This document shows positions 33,320-42,172 of a stretch of 64,000 nt of DNA, piece by piece. The stretch is from Micromonospora purpureochromogenes (GTDB lineage: Bacteria; Actinomycetota; Actinomycetes; Mycobacteriales; Micromonosporaceae). How positions within the stretch are numbered: position 1 is the first letter of the stretch; each line of letters opens with the position of its first letter. The notes beneath the pieces are model-generated. The model ran no database searches and had not been told where the DNA came from. It saw nothing but the letters and a program-made list of their open reading frames with translations. The stretch spans positions 3,782,001 to 3,846,000 of the forward strand of contig NZ_LT607410.1 of assembly GCF_900091515.1 (NCBI RefSeq), written 5' to 3'. Position numbers and translations under genes: made by a program.

Positions 33320-34012
33320 GTGAAGGCCGACTTCACTCGATGGCTCCCCGCCATCGCGAAGAACCGCACCACCGCACTGAAGGTCGCCAGCGTCGCCTGT
33401 CTCGGTGGCCTGGCGTTCGGACCCGCCGCTGTGGCCGCCCCCGTCACCAGCGGACCGCACGCCGGGGCCGTGGCCGCCATCGACCTCGCCACCGGCAAGA
33501 GCCGGCAGGGCGCCACGGTCGAGTCGGGCCTGACCACCGGCAGCGCGACCGGCAAGGTCCCGAGCGGCAAGCCGGGCAAGGACAAGCTCATCCCGCATGG
33601 CGTGGAGGGCGCGCAGTCCCGCATCCCGCTGGACGACGAACAGCTCGCCAACGCCAAGGCCATCGTGAAGACGGCCAAGAAGACCGGCGTGGGGGAGCGC
33701 GGCGCGGTGATCGGCGTCGCCACCTCGCTGCAGGAGTCGAAGCTCTACAACCTGGGGCACCTCGGCGCGTACAACGACCACGACTCGCAGGGGCTGTTCC
33801 AGCAGCGCCCGTCGTCGGGTTGGGGCACGCCGGAGGAGATCACCGACCCCGAGTACTCGTCGCGGGCGTTCTTCGAGGCACTGAAGAACGTGCACGGCTG
33901 GGAGGACCTGCCGCTGACCACCGCGGCGCAGACCGTCCAGTACTCGGCCTTCCCGTACGCGTACGCCCAGTGGGAGGAGCAGGCTGCGGACATCGTCCAG
34001 CAGCTCTGGTGA
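33320..34012 (+). CDS. Secreted lysozyme-like-fold protein (paralogue 1)
   Basis: 230 residues from GTG 33320 after AAAGGG. A signal peptide (LKVASVACLGGLAFGPAAVA, cleavage after AAVAAP) precedes a Gly/Ser-rich linker. KLIPHGVEGAQSRIPLD follows, then a helical domain with GAVIGVATSLQESKLYNLGH, DHDSQGLFQQRPSSGWGTPE and TDPEYSSRAFFEAL. The A-x-QES...LGLFQQRPSxGWG pattern occurs in actinobacterial exported proteins related to lytic transglycosylases, with Glu in QES as possible catalytic acid. It probably acts on peptidoglycan (inference). It has a 33-residue longer N-terminal part than its two paralogues. Confidence 0.75.
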   Translation: MKADFTRWLPAIAKNRTTALKVASVACLGGLAFGPAAVAAPVTSGPHAGAVAAIDLATGKSRQGATVESGLTTGSATGKVPSGKPGKDKLIPHGVEGAQSRIPLDDEQLANAKAIVKTAKKTGVGERGAVIGVATSLQESKLYNLGHLGAYNDHDSQGLFQQRPSSGWGTPEEITDPEYSSRAFFEALKNVHGWEDLPLTTAAQTVQYSAFPYAYAQWEEQAADIVQQLW

Positions 34013-34030
34013 CCTCCTGAACGAGCAGCA

Positions 34031-34067
34031 CGACCGGCCGGTCCCCGTCACGGGGGCCGGCCGGTCG
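34031..34067. terminator. Strong bidirectional terminator
   Basis: A 17-bp stem with one G-U pair (34031-34047 with 34051-34067, 3-nt loop) begins 18 bp after the stop of the lysozyme-like gene and ends 22 bp before the convergent phoD stop. Confidence 0.8.
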
Positions 34068-34089
34068 TCGTTCGCGGGCGTACCCGGGC

Positions 34090-35718
34090 TCAGAGCGTCG
34101 GGGCGGTCTCCCGGCGCAGCTTCGCCGATCCCGCGCCCACCGAGAACCCGGCCACCCACCGGCTCGCGCTGCCGGCCCGGGTCCGGTCGGCCAGGTGGTA
34201 CCAGTCCATCCGGCAGTGCTGCGGCGTCACCTCCAGCACGCCGTACCCGTGCCCGTCCAGCTCCGTCCACTTGACGTGCGGATTCGTCGACCGGATCAGC
34301 CCGGCGCCGAGGGCGCTCAGCGGATTGCCGGCCGGCAGCTTGAGGAAGTCGTTGACGTTGTCGCTGGTCACCGACGGCACCACGAACTCCGCGGCGGCCG
34401 GGTTGGACAACCCCGTCGACTTCGTGGTCACCTCGTTCGCCCACGAGGTGTGGATGTCACCGGTGAGGAAGACGACGTCGCGGGTCCCGGTCGCCCGCAG
34501 GTGGTCGACCAGTTCGTTGCGGTCGGCGTTGTAGCCGTCCCACTGGTCGGCGTTGAGCACCGCGCCGTTCTGCGGGATGCCGAGCAGCGTGCCGAGCGGC
34601 CCGAGTAGCCACGCCGGCAGCGAGCCGACGTCGACCCGCGCCATCATCACCGGGTTGCCGACCAGCTTCCAGCGCGCCGTCGACGCGGCCAGGCCGGCCT
34701 TGAGCCAGGTCATCTGGGCGGCGCCGGTGATGGTGCGCCGCGGGTCGTCCACCGCCGTGCCGGAGGCCTGCTGCGAGCGGTACGTCCGCAGGTCCAGCAT
34801 GGACAGTTCGGCGAGCTGCCCGTACCGGAACCGCCGGTAGATCGCGCCGTCCTCGCCCATCCGTACCGGCATCCACTCCTGGTACGCGCGCCGCGCGGCG
34901 GCCACCCGGTCCGCCCAGGCGCCCTCCGTGGACGGGGTGTGGTTCTCCGCCCCGCCCGACCAGGCGTCGTTGGCCACCTCGTGGTCGTCCCAGGTGATCA
35001 CCCAGGGCAGCGCGGCGTGCAGCGCCACCAGGTCCGGGTCGGACTTGTAGAGCCCGTGCCGGATCCGGTAGTCCGCCAGGGTCAGCACCTCGTGCGCCGG
35101 CTCGACCTTGCGCACCACCGTGCCCGCCGCGTCGAACTGGCCGGTGCCGTACTCGTACAGGTAGTCGCCGAGGTGCACCACCAGGTTCAGGTCGCCCCGG
35201 TCGGCCAGCCGCCGGTACGCCGCGAAGTAGCCGGCCTCCCAGTTCGCGCAGGACACCACGCCCATCCGCAACCGGTCGATGGCCGCGTCGGTGGGCGGGG
35301 CGGTCATGGTCCGGCCCGTCGGCGACCATCCGCCGGCGTACCCGAACCGGTACCAGTACGTCGTCGCCGGCGCCAGACCGGAGACCGCCACCTTGACCGT
35401 GTGGTCGCGGGCGGGACCGGTCGTCAGCTGGCCCTGCACGGTCACCGTGACGAAGTCGGGGTCGGTGGCGACCTGCCAGCTCACCTCCACATCGGGGCCC
35501 ACACCGGAGCCGGGTGTCGCGTCGGGGGTCGGGGTGATCCGGGTCCAGAGCAGGATGCCGTCCGGCAGCGGATCGCCCGAGGCGACGCCGTGCAGGAAGG
35601 CGCCACCGGCGGCGTGGGCGGCACCGGCGCCGGCAAGGGTGGCGCCGGCGAGGACGGCCGTGCCGGCGGATGCGCCGGCCATACGCAGGAGGGTGCGGCG
35701 GTCGAGGGTGTTGGTCAT
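34090..35718 (-). CDS. phoD: PhoD-family alkaline phosphatase, Tat-exported
   Basis: 542 residues from ATG 35718. The N-terminus [20 protein letters not shown] is a twin-arginine signal. PhoD_N domain: [20 protein letters not shown]. Metallophosphatase core: [70 protein letters not shown] and [19 protein letters not shown]. This arrangement matches Bacillus and Streptomyces PhoD, a Ca2+/Fe3+ phosphodiesterase-phosphatase acting outside the cell. No clear PHO box was found in the upstream AT-rich stretch (35740-35835). Confidence 0.93.
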   Translation of the reverse strand: MTNTLDRRTLLRMAGASAGTAVLAGATLAGAGAAHAAGGAFLHGVASGDPLPDGILLWTRITPTPDATPGSGVGPDVEVSWQVATDPDFVTVTVQGQLTTGPARDHTVKVAVSGLAPATTYWYRFGYAGGWSPTGRTMTAPPTDAAIDRLRMGVVSCANWEAGYFAAYRRLADRGDLNLVVHLGDYLYEYGTGQFDAAGTVVRKVEPAHEVLTLADYRIRHGLYKSDPDLVALHAALPWVITWDDHEVANDAWSGGAENHTPSTEGAWADRVAAARRAYQEWMPVRMGEDGAIYRRFRYGQLAELSMLDLRTYRSQQASGTAVDDPRRTITGAAQMTWLKAGLAASTARWKLVGNPVMMARVDVGSLPAWLLGPLGTLLGIPQNGAVLNADQWDGYNADRNELVDHLRATGTRDVVFLTGDIHTSWANEVTTKSTGLSNPAAAEFVVPSVTSDNVNDFLKLPAGNPLSALGAGLIRSTNPHVKWTELDGHGYGVLEVTPQHCRMDWYHLADRTRAGSASRWVAGFSVGAGSAKLRRETAPTL

Positions 35719-36324
35719 GGTCTATGTGTTTACCGGTACCTACCGCGATTCCGCTGCCCCCTGCGGTGACTGTTCGCCAGTCCTTCCATTGTGTTTCGCT
35801 TTCCCGTCCAACGATCACTTTGTTAACGGCATCCTTTGTGGACCAATTGGCCGAGACTCGTCCGCTTGCCCGTTGGCACGGACACATCCGCTGCCTGGTG
35901 GTGTTCTCCGCCGACCGCCGCCTCCCGCCGCCGACCCGCGAGACGTCACCGTTGTCTCCCGCGCAGGCCCTGGTGTTCCGCTCCTCGGCGGGAGGGGTGC
36001 GGCCGCCCGGATGTGGCGGTCGGGATTGCCTGTGCGCTCCGCCCGGACTCCGGGTGGTCGCGACGGCTGTGCCCGGCCCGTCCGCTGGGGCGGTGTGTGG
36101 CCCCGAACGTTCGGGCCGGGCGGTCTGTCCGGATCGTGCGGCGGCGGCTCGTTCAGCGCCGCGACGGATCCGGGCCTGACGCTGAGGTCTGCGCCGGAGT
36201 GTCCGCGTCGCGCCGTGTCCAGGTCGTACGGTGGCCGATCCTCGCCGTCCCGCGTGTCCGATATCCGGGCCGCTTGCCGTCCGGTTTCGCGCAGATCGCT
36301 CCGGAAGTCGGATGCCCTGGCGGC
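35719..36324. other. Long noncoding region upstream of the promoter array
   Basis: About 600 bp without a supportable gene on either strand; open frames here lack protein-like composition. 35740-35840 is AT-rich for this genome and probably holds the phoD promoter. From about 36120 to 36300, TCCGG or TCCGA motifs recur (for example TGTCCGGATCG, GTGTCCGATATCCGGG, CCGTCCGGTTTCG). Similar motifs precede the second cassette at 46.4 kb. Confidence 0.5.
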
Positions 36325-36553
36325 GGAATGGTGGCCGGGCCGGTGTCGTTACATCACCTGCACGACCGCAGCAGCACCCCGCTGGCCGGACCCGATCACG
36401 TGGGTCGCCCGGGGGTGCCCGGCCCGGAATGATGACGGGCCCCGGGTCGTTACATCACCTGGACGATCGCAGCAGCACCCCCGCTGGCCTGGCCCCGATA
36501 CATGAGCCGCCCGGGATGCGGGCCCCCGGAATGATGGTGGGCCGCCGGTCGTT
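36325..36553 (+). promoter_or_regulatory. Three tandem ~102-bp repeats, each with an ECF-type promoter
   Basis: GGAAT-N18-GTT occurs at 36325-36350, 36426-36451 and 36528-36553, at spacings of 101 and 102 bp. The repeat body is conserved around each (TCGTTACATCACCTGGACGA, then GCAGCAGCACCCC and CGCTGGCC). The motif equals the SigR/SigH-type consensus. The third copy is nearest the gene, with a predicted start about 140 bp before the ATG. Confidence 0.6.
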
Positions 36554-36699
36554 ACACATGGACCCGGCGCCGTGAGCCCCTCACTCGCGAAGCCTGCCGG
36601 GCAGAGACTTTCCCCTGATCTTTGAGCGCCGTCGTGGTGCTTGCGCCCGCTCGACCCCCATCGAGCCTGGGTGCCAACCCCCGAATGGAGCCACTTCTG
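36554..36699 (+). promoter_or_regulatory. Conserved 5' leader of lysozyme-like gene (copy 2)
   Basis: About 145 nt between the last promoter copy and the ATG. Blocks are shared with the leader at 46.7 kb, for example ATGGACCCGGCGCC, GAAGCCTGCCGGGCAGAGAC and TCGTGGTGCTT. Self-complementary parts (GCCTGCCGGGCAG) suggest RNA structure. No known riboswitch was recognised; the c-di-AMP class was considered because it often precedes wall-hydrolase genes. Confidence 0.4.
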
Positions 36700-37293
36700 A
36701 TGAACACCACCATTCTGCGTAAGAGCGTGCTGGGTATTGCTGGTCTGGCTTTCGCCGGTGGCGTTTTCGCCGGCCCGGTCACCGAGGCCCACGCCAACCC
36801 GGTCGACGCCAAGTCGGTTGCCGTGGTGCAGGCCGACAAGCCGGGTGTGGATGAGGGCAAGTTGATCCCGCACGGTGTGCAGGGCAAGCAGTCGCGTATC
36901 GATGTGGGCGCCGAGCAGACGAAGAATGTGAAGGCGATCATCGCGGCGACGAAGAAGTCGGGCATGGATGAGCGGGCCGCCGTCGTGGCCATCGCGACCA
37001 GCCTGCAGGAGTCGAAGTTGGAGAACCTGGGTCACCTGGGTGAGCGCAACGACTTCGACTCGCAGGGCCTGTTCCAGCAGCGCCCGTCCAGCGGGTGGGG
37101 CACGGTCGAGCAGATCACCGACCCCGAGTACTCGACGATGGCGTTCCTGAAGGGTCTCAAGCAGGTCGACGGGTGGAAGGACATGCCGCTGACCGAGGCC
37201 GCGCAGACCGTGCAGGTGTCGGCCTACCCGGACCACTACGCCCAGTGGGAGCAGCAGGCCGCCGACCTGGTCGCCAAGCACTGGAACAACTGA
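36700..37293 (+). CDS. Secreted lysozyme-like-fold protein (paralogue 2)
   Basis: 197 residues from ATG 36700; this start is fixed by comparison with the copy at 46867, and ATG 36685 lacks that support. Signal peptide: SVLGIAGLAFAGGVFAGPVT, cleavage near EAHANP. Mature part: KLIPHGVQGKQSRIDVG, AAVVAIATSLQESKLENLGH, DFDSQGLFQQRPSSGWGTVE, YPDHYAQWEQQAADLV. It differs from the 46.9-kb copy at only three residues, and shares the core motifs with the 33.3-kb gene. Likely a peptidoglycan-acting exoprotein under envelope- or redox-stress sigma control (inference). Confidence 0.78.
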   Translation: MNTTILRKSVLGIAGLAFAGGVFAGPVTEAHANPVDAKSVAVVQADKPGVDEGKLIPHGVQGKQSRIDVGAEQTKNVKAIIAATKKSGMDERAAVVAIATSLQESKLENLGHLGERNDFDSQGLFQQRPSSGWGTVEQITDPEYSTMAFLKGLKQVDGWKDMPLTEAAQTVQVSAYPDHYAQWEQQAADLVAKHWNN

Positions 37294-37306
37294 CACGTGA
37301 ACGACA

Positions 37307-37343
37307 CGCTGGCCGGCACCCCCGCACGGGGTGCCGGCCAGCG
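37307..37343 (+). terminator. Terminator of lysozyme-like gene copy 2
   Basis: A perfect 16-bp stem (37307-37322 with 37328-37343, loop CGCAC) starts 13 bp after the stop. The same hairpin follows the 46.9-kb copy. Confidence 0.8.
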
Positions 37344-37360
37344 GCGTATCCACCCTGGGA

Positions 37361-37405
37361 ATCTTGGACAGTTGCCGTTCCGACGGAACGGCAACTGTCC
37401 AAGAT
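37361..37405. repeat. Palindrome P2, 21-bp perfect arms
   Basis: Left arm 37361-37381 starts ATCTTGGACAGTTGCC; right arm 37385-37405 is its exact complement, with a 3-nt loop GAC. A decayed copy is at 47549-47593. Probably a dispersed genomic palindrome family. Confidence 0.8.
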
Positions 37406-37431
37406 CGCCCGGACCAGACCCGACCCGACGT

Positions 37432-37492
37432 GTTGATCATGAGGCTGGCAGCGGAGTGGATCTCCTTCACCGCTGCCAACCTCATGATCAAC
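37432..37492. repeat. Palindrome P3, 23-bp arms
   Basis: GTTGATCATGAGGCTGGCAG... (37432-37454) pairs with 37470-37492 with one G-U, and a 15-nt loop. A second copy is at 47620-47680 with different loop bases, so the arms are conserved while the loop drifts. Confidence 0.8.
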
Positions 37493-37595
37493 GCATCCCG
37501 GTCGGCGGGGCGCGGCGCGGTAGGCGACGGCGAAAGGTCCAGGGGTGTGGGGAGTGCGGGGCGGTGAGGGCCGCGCGGCGCCCGCCCACGACGGG

Positions 37596-37667
37596 GGGTG
37601 TGGCCCGCCGTGCCCGGCGCAGGGATCAAGCCTGACCGCCCGGAGCCGGGCACGGCGGGCCACACCC
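37596..37667. repeat. Palindrome P4, 23-bp perfect arms
   Basis: GGGTGTGGCCCGCCGTGCCC... (37596-37618) pairs perfectly with 37645-37667; the 26-nt centre (GCAGGGATCAAGCCTGACCG...) is identical to that of the copy at 47762-47833. The conserved loop sets it apart from P3. It may form a terminator for the convergent MFS gene. Confidence 0.8.
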
Positions 37668-37733
37668 ACCACCGACCAGCCGGCGGCACCGAAACCCACC
37701 GACCAGCCGGCGGAGCCAAATCAACCAGCGGAG

Positions 37734-39164
37734 TCACCCCCGCCGATGCCCCACCCAGATGTCCACCCCCGCCGCGACCAACGCCAGCACGACCACCCCC
37801 ACCGCCAGCAACAACGAGTGCCGGAACGCCGCTGCCCAGTCCCCACCCGTGCTCGCGAGCGAGGAGAAGAACAGCGCCCCGACCGCCGCGATCCCGGCCG
37901 CCGAGCCGATCCGCTGGCCGGTCTGGAGCATTCCGGCCGCGCTGCCCGCCTGCGGCACCGGCACCTGGGAGAGGGTGAGGGTCTGGTTCGGCGTGATGAC
38001 CAGCCCGCTGCCCAGCCCGGCCACCAGCAGCGGCACCGCGGTCAGCAGCGGTACGGAGTGCTGCGGCGAGCCGCGCAGCACGAGCACCACCGTGCCGAGG
38101 CCGATCACCACGACGGCCAGCCCGATGCCGACCAGCGGGCGGCCGAAGCGGTTGACGATCCGGCCGCCGAGCGTCGACGCGAGTGCGGAGCCGAGGGCGA
38201 ACGGCGTGATCGCCAGGCCGGCGATCAGCGGGCTGTAGCCGAGGCCGTTCTGCAGGTAGAGCGTGAAGATGAAGAAGATGGCGGTGAACCCGCCGAAGTA
38301 GACCAGCGCGATCAACGCGCCGAGGGTGTACGAGCGCAGCCGGAACAGCCGCAGGTCGAACAGGGGTGTCCGGTGGCGGGCGTACCGGCGCTCCCAGAGG
38401 CCGAAGCCGACCAGGACCGCCAGGCCGGCCGGGACGAGCGCCCACTTCCATGGGCTCTCCCACTGCTCGCGTTGCACCAGCGGCAGCAGCACGAGCAGTA
38501 CGCCGACGCCGAGCAGCAGGACGCCGACCGGGTCGAGGCGGTGCCGGTCGGGCTGCCCGGCCGGTCGGGCGGGCAGTAGCCGCCAGCCGAGCACCATCGC
38601 GAGGATGCCCACCGGCACGTTGACGAAGAACACCCAACGCCAGCCGTGCTCCTCGCCGCCGAGCTGGATGAGCAGCCCGCCGAGCAGCGGGCCGACCGCG
38701 GTGGAGATGCCGATGGTCGCGCCGAGCAGACCGAACGCCCGACCCCGTTCGGCGCCTTGGAACAGCTGCTGGATCAGGCCGGTCACCTGGGGGTTGACCA
38801 CCCCGGCGGCGGCGCCCTGGAGCAGCCGGGTGGTGACCAGCCACGCGGGTGAGGTGGCCAGGCCGGCGAGGGCGCTGGTGAGCGTGAAGAGGGCGACGCC
38901 CACCACGAAGGCGGTGCGTCGCCCGCGAGCGTCGCCGAACCGGCCGGCGGGCACCAGGATCAGGCCGAACGTCAGCGCGTACCCGGAGAGCACCCACTGC
39001 AGGTCGCTCGGGCTCGCATGCAGCGCCCGGTCCATCGACGGGACGGCCACGTTGACGATGCTGACGTCCAGCAGCGTCATGAACGCCGCGACCAGCCCGA
39101 CGCCGAGGGCCTGCCAGCGGCGTCGGTCACCCGCGTCCGTCACGGCGGCCCGTCGATCATCCAT
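37734..39164 (-). CDS. DHA2-family MFS drug exporter (EmrB/QacA-like)
   Basis: 476 residues from ATG 39164, about 14 membrane helices. Motifs: FMTLLDVSIVNVAVPSMDRA (D1), WVLSGYALTFGLILVPAGRF (motif B region), GDARGRRTAFVVGVALF (motif A) and LLQGAAAGVVNPQV with GATIGISTAVGPLLGG (motif C). A proton-driven efflux pump of the 14-TMS class; substrate unknown. No adjacent regulator, although a small winged-helix-like protein gene lies just upstream on the same strand. Confidence 0.92.
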   Translation of the reverse strand: MDDRRAAVTDAGDRRRWQALGVGLVAAFMTLLDVSIVNVAVPSMDRALHASPSDLQWVLSGYALTFGLILVPAGRFGDARGRRTAFVVGVALFTLTSALAGLATSPAWLVTTRLLQGAAAGVVNPQVTGLIQQLFQGAERGRAFGLLGATIGISTAVGPLLGGLLIQLGGEEHGWRWVFFVNVPVGILAMVLGWRLLPARPAGQPDRHRLDPVGVLLLGVGVLLVLLPLVQREQWESPWKWALVPAGLAVLVGFGLWERRYARHRTPLFDLRLFRLRSYTLGALIALVYFGGFTAIFFIFTLYLQNGLGYSPLIAGLAITPFALGSALASTLGGRIVNRFGRPLVGIGLAVVVIGLGTVVLVLRGSPQHSVPLLTAVPLLVAGLGSGLVITPNQTLTLSQVPVPQAGSAAGMLQTGQRIGSAAGIAAVGALFFSSLASTGGDWAAAFRHSLLLAVGVVVLALVAAGVDIWVGHRRG

Positions 39165-39201
39165 GACCGACCGCTACCCGGCGCCCCGTCGGGCAAACCG
39201 G

Positions 39202-39438
39202 TCACGCCATCTGGCGGGCGCACCACCGTGGGCCGAAGTCCAGACCGGCCATCGGGGAGTCCTCCCGGTGCAGCAGGTCCTTCTCGGTGAGCAGGTGCAA
39301 CGGCCCGTGCACCTCCTCCTCCGCCATCCCCGCCTCCTGAGCGATCGAGTCGGGGTACGGGACCTGGCCGCGCGCCTCCAGCGTGGCGACCGCGTCGTAC
39401 ACCCGTACCTCGGCCTCCGACAGACGTACCTGCTGCAT
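39202..39438 (-). CDS. Small winged-helix-like protein
   Basis: 78 residues from ATG 39438, which has a near-perfect AAGGAGG ribosome site 5 nt upstream. LSEAEVRVYDAVATLEARGQ, YPDSIAQEAGMAEEEVHGPL and HLLTEKDLLHRED read like helices of a winged-helix domain. WCARQM ends the protein. It could be a small DNA-binding regulator of the exporter downstream (inference). Not assigned to a family. Confidence 0.75.
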   Translation of the reverse strand: MQQVRLSEAEVRVYDAVATLEARGQVPYPDSIAQEAGMAEEEVHGPLHLLTEKDLLHREDSPMAGLDFGPRWCARQMA

Positions 39439-39576
39439 GGTGACCTCCTTGCCGTGACCCGCCCGTCGCACGGGCGGTCTGGGTACCGCGGCTTACCCGC
39501 CGAATGACCGACAATGCCCACCCGATCGGTCGGTCGTGAGCGGCCGGCCGCGCCGGGGTGCCCTAGGGTGGAGCCC

Positions 39577-40755
39577 GTGATCACCTGGGATCTCGTCGTC
39601 GTCGGCGCCGGCCCCGCCGGGCTCTCCGCCGCCCACGCCGCGGCCGGCGCGGGGGTGCGCACGCTGGTGCTGGACCGGGCCGTGCACCCGCGGTACAAGA
39701 CGTGTGGCGGCGGCCTGATCGGCACCTCGCTGACGGCTGTCGCCGGCCGCATCGAGGTGCCCGCGCACGACCGGGTCGACCGGGTGACCTTCACCCGGGA
39801 CGGGCGACGCGCCTTCACCCGCCGCAACCGCACCCCGCTGGTGGCCATGGTCCGCCGGGACGAGTTCGACGACCGGCTGCGCGCGGCCGCGGTCGCCGCC
39901 GGGGCCGAGCTGCGCGAGGGCGTCGCGGTGCGCGGCATCGACCAGGACCCCGACGGGGTACGCGTACGGCTGGCCGACGGTCGGAGCGTGCACGCCCGGA
40001 CGGTGGTCGGGGCGGACGGTTCCTCGGGCGTCACCTCCCGGCACGTGGGTGTCCGTTTCCGCCAGGTGGACCTGGGTCTGGAGCGGGAGCTGCCGGTGCC
40101 GCCGGCGGAGCAGCGGCGCTGGCGCGGCCGGCTGCTGCTCGACTGGGGAGCGGTGCCCGGCTCGTACGCCTGGGTCTTCCCCAAGGGGTCGAGCCTGACG
40201 GTCGGGGTGATCGCCGCTCGCGGCGAGGGGGAGCGGACCCGCGAGTACCTGCGCCGCTTCGTCGACCGGCTCGGGCTGTCCGGGGTGGCGGCCGAGCACG
40301 ACTCCGGGCACCTGACCCGCTGCCGGGCGGAGGGGTCACCGCTGCGGCACGGCCGGGTGCTGGTCGCCGGCGACGCGGCCGGCCTGCTGGAGCCGTGGAG
40401 CCGGGAGGGGATCAGCTACGCGCTGCGCTCCGGGGCGCTCGCCGGCGCGGCGGTCGCCGCCGGTGACCTGGCCGGCTACGAGCGGGACGTGACCGAGCAG
40501 CTGGTCCCGTCGATGCGGGCCGGGCACCGGCTGCTGGAGGTGTTCGAACGCCGGCCCGACGTCTTCCACGCCCTGCTGGCGACGCCGGCCGGCTGGGGGA
40601 TGTTCGTCCGGTTCTGCCAGGGCCGGGCCAGCTTCGACCAGACGCTGATGCGGGCTCCCGTCCGGGCCGGGCTGGCCCTGCTGGACCGCCTCCCGCCGGT
40701 ACGGCAGCGCACGCCGTCGGCCCCCGCCCAGCCCATGACCACCCGATCCGGCTGA
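39577..40755 (+). CDS. Geranylgeranyl reductase family FAD-dependent oxidoreductase
   Basis: 392 residues from GTG 39577. WDLVVVGAGPAGLSAAHAAA (GxGxxG FAD site), VLDRAVHPRYKTCGGGLIG (the PRxKxCGGG signature of geranylgeranyl reductases), VRRDEFDDRLRAAAVAAGAE, then GADGSSGVTSRHVG and the second FAD motif VLVAGDAAGLLEPWSREGIS. These enzymes saturate polyprenyl chains, for example of menaquinone or lipids. No quinone genes flank it, so the substrate is open. Confidence 0.9.
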   Translation: MITWDLVVVGAGPAGLSAAHAAAGAGVRTLVLDRAVHPRYKTCGGGLIGTSLTAVAGRIEVPAHDRVDRVTFTRDGRRAFTRRNRTPLVAMVRRDEFDDRLRAAAVAAGAELREGVAVRGIDQDPDGVRVRLADGRSVHARTVVGADGSSGVTSRHVGVRFRQVDLGLERELPVPPAEQRRWRGRLLLDWGAVPGSYAWVFPKGSSLTVGVIAARGEGERTREYLRRFVDRLGLSGVAAEHDSGHLTRCRAEGSPLRHGRVLVAGDAAGLLEPWSREGISYALRSGALAGAAVAAGDLAGYERDVTEQLVPSMRAGHRLLEVFERRPDVFHALLATPAGWGMFVRFCQGRASFDQTLMRAPVRAGLALLDRLPPVRQRTPSAPAQPMTTRSG

Positions 40756-40765
40756 CACCCCTCGG

Positions 40766-41800
40766 TCACGGAACAACCACCGCCCGGCCCTGGATCTCAC
40801 CCCGGCGCAGCAGGTCGTACACCTCCGGCGCCCGATCCAGCGGGAACGTCTGTACCTCGGCGCTGATCAGCCCGAGCTGACCCAGGGCGATCACTTCCTG
40901 GAGTTCGGCGCGGGTGCCCCAGAACGGGATGTCGACGCCGACCTCCAGCGGCAGGGTGGGCGGTGCGTCGACGACGGGCCGCACCGGCAGGGTGCCGCCG
41001 CCGAGGCCGACCAGCAGCAGCCGGCCGCCGGTGGCCACGACCGTGCGGGCGGTGGTCAGGGTGGCGTCGACACCGACACAGTCGATCACCACGTCGGCGC
41101 CGTCCGGCGAGGGCCCGACGATCTCCCGGATCCGGTCGACCGCCTCCGGGTCGGCCCGCACCACGTGGTGCGCCCCCATCCGGGTGGCCAGGTCCAGCGC
41201 GGCCACGTCAGTGTCCACCGCGATGATGTGTACCGCGGTGGTGGCCGCCAGGATCTGCACCGCCAGGTGGCCGAGGCCGCCGACGCCGATCACCACGCAG
41301 CAGGTGCCCGGTCGCAGCGCCGGGCGGGCCAGTTCGACGGCGTGGTACGGAGTCAGCCCGGCGTCGGTCAGCGGCGCGGCCTGGATCAGGTCCAGCTCGC
41401 CCACGGGCAGCAGGCGGGAGGCGGGCACCAGCACGTACTCGGCCAGCCCGCCGTCCCGGCTGAGCCCGATGCCACCGGGAGGCACCCGGCGGCACTGGTT
41501 CTCCCGCCCGCGCAGGCAGGCCCGGCAGCCGCCGCAGCCGATGATCCCGTAGACCGCCGCCCGGTCCCCGGGCGACCAGCCGGTGACGCCCGCGCCGGGC
41601 GTCTCCACCGTGCCGGCGATCTCGTGGCCCAGGGTGATCGGGGTGGGGAAGAACCCGGCGGGCGCGTCGAGGACGTGCAGGTCGGAGTGGCAGGCGCCGA
41701 CGGCGCCGACGGCGAGCAGCACCTCGCCCGGCCCCGGCACGGGGGTGGGCACCGCCACCTGTTCGAGCACCCCGGGAGCGGTCATCCGTACCGCGCGCAT
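40766..41800 (-). CDS. Zinc-dependent alcohol dehydrogenase (MDR)
   Basis: 344 residues from ATG 41800. GACHSDLHVLDAPAGFFPTP and ITLGHEIAGTVE give the catalytic zinc ligands, CGGCRACLRGRENQC the structural zinc, and CVVIGVGGLGHLAVQILAA the NAD site. The family is tetrameric ADH/propanol-preferring type. Convergent with the reductase gene, stops 10 bp apart. Substrate unknown. Confidence 0.92.
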   Translation of the reverse strand: MRAVRMTAPGVLEQVAVPTPVPGPGEVLLAVGAVGACHSDLHVLDAPAGFFPTPITLGHEIAGTVETPGAGVTGWSPGDRAAVYGIIGCGGCRACLRGRENQCRRVPPGGIGLSRDGGLAEYVLVPASRLLPVGELDLIQAAPLTDAGLTPYHAVELARPALRPGTCCVVIGVGGLGHLAVQILAATTAVHIIAVDTDVAALDLATRMGAHHVVRADPEAVDRIREIVGPSPDGADVVIDCVGVDATLTTARTVVATGGRLLLVGLGGGTLPVRPVVDAPPTLPLEVGVDIPFWGTRAELQEVIALGQLGLISAEVQTFPLDRAPEVYDLLRRGEIQGRAVVVP

Positions 41801-41902
41801 GTCGTCCCCACCTCGTCGCCGACGCCAGGTCGCGGCGCGCTTACCCGCGCGGGCGTCGTTGATGCGACGGCGGTGCTGGACCGGCGGCGGCACAATGCGG
41901 GC

Positions 41903-42094
41903 ATGACCGATCCGGAGCCCACCTCGTTCGACGACGAGGAGTACGCCTTCCTCCGCCACGTGCGCTTCGGTGAGCTGCCGCCGGCGGTCCGCCCCGACGA
42001 GCGGGTGGAGCTCACCGAGACCGATCCGCGGCGCGACCGGCCCGAGTCGACCAACGACGACGAGTGGCACCTCCGGCTCGGGCCGGGCGGCTGA
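41903..42094 (+). CDS. Small acidic hypothetical protein
   Basis: 63 residues from ATG 41903, rich in Asp/Glu/Arg: PEPTSFDDEEYAFLRHVRFG, then PDERVELTETDPRRDRPEST. No hydrophobic segment. Divergent from the alcohol dehydrogenase. Codon pattern is consistent with a real gene; no known family. Confidence 0.6.
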   Translation: MTDPEPTSFDDEEYAFLRHVRFGELPPAVRPDERVELTETDPRRDRPESTNDDEWHLRLGPGG

Positions 42095-42172
42095 CCACGA
42101 CCAGCGGGGCAGACACGAACGGGCCGCGGGTGTCGATCCCCGCAGCCCGTCGGCGTGTGTCGGTGGTACGGC

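Noticed and set aside
35719..35835. PHO box upstream of phoD
   Set aside because: Only single loose GTCACC-like and GTTAACA-like words are present, without the required direct repeats at 11-bp spacing.
36325..36553. CRISPR array
   Set aside because: The units are ~102 bp and similar throughout, with no short repeat/unique spacer pattern and no cas genes.
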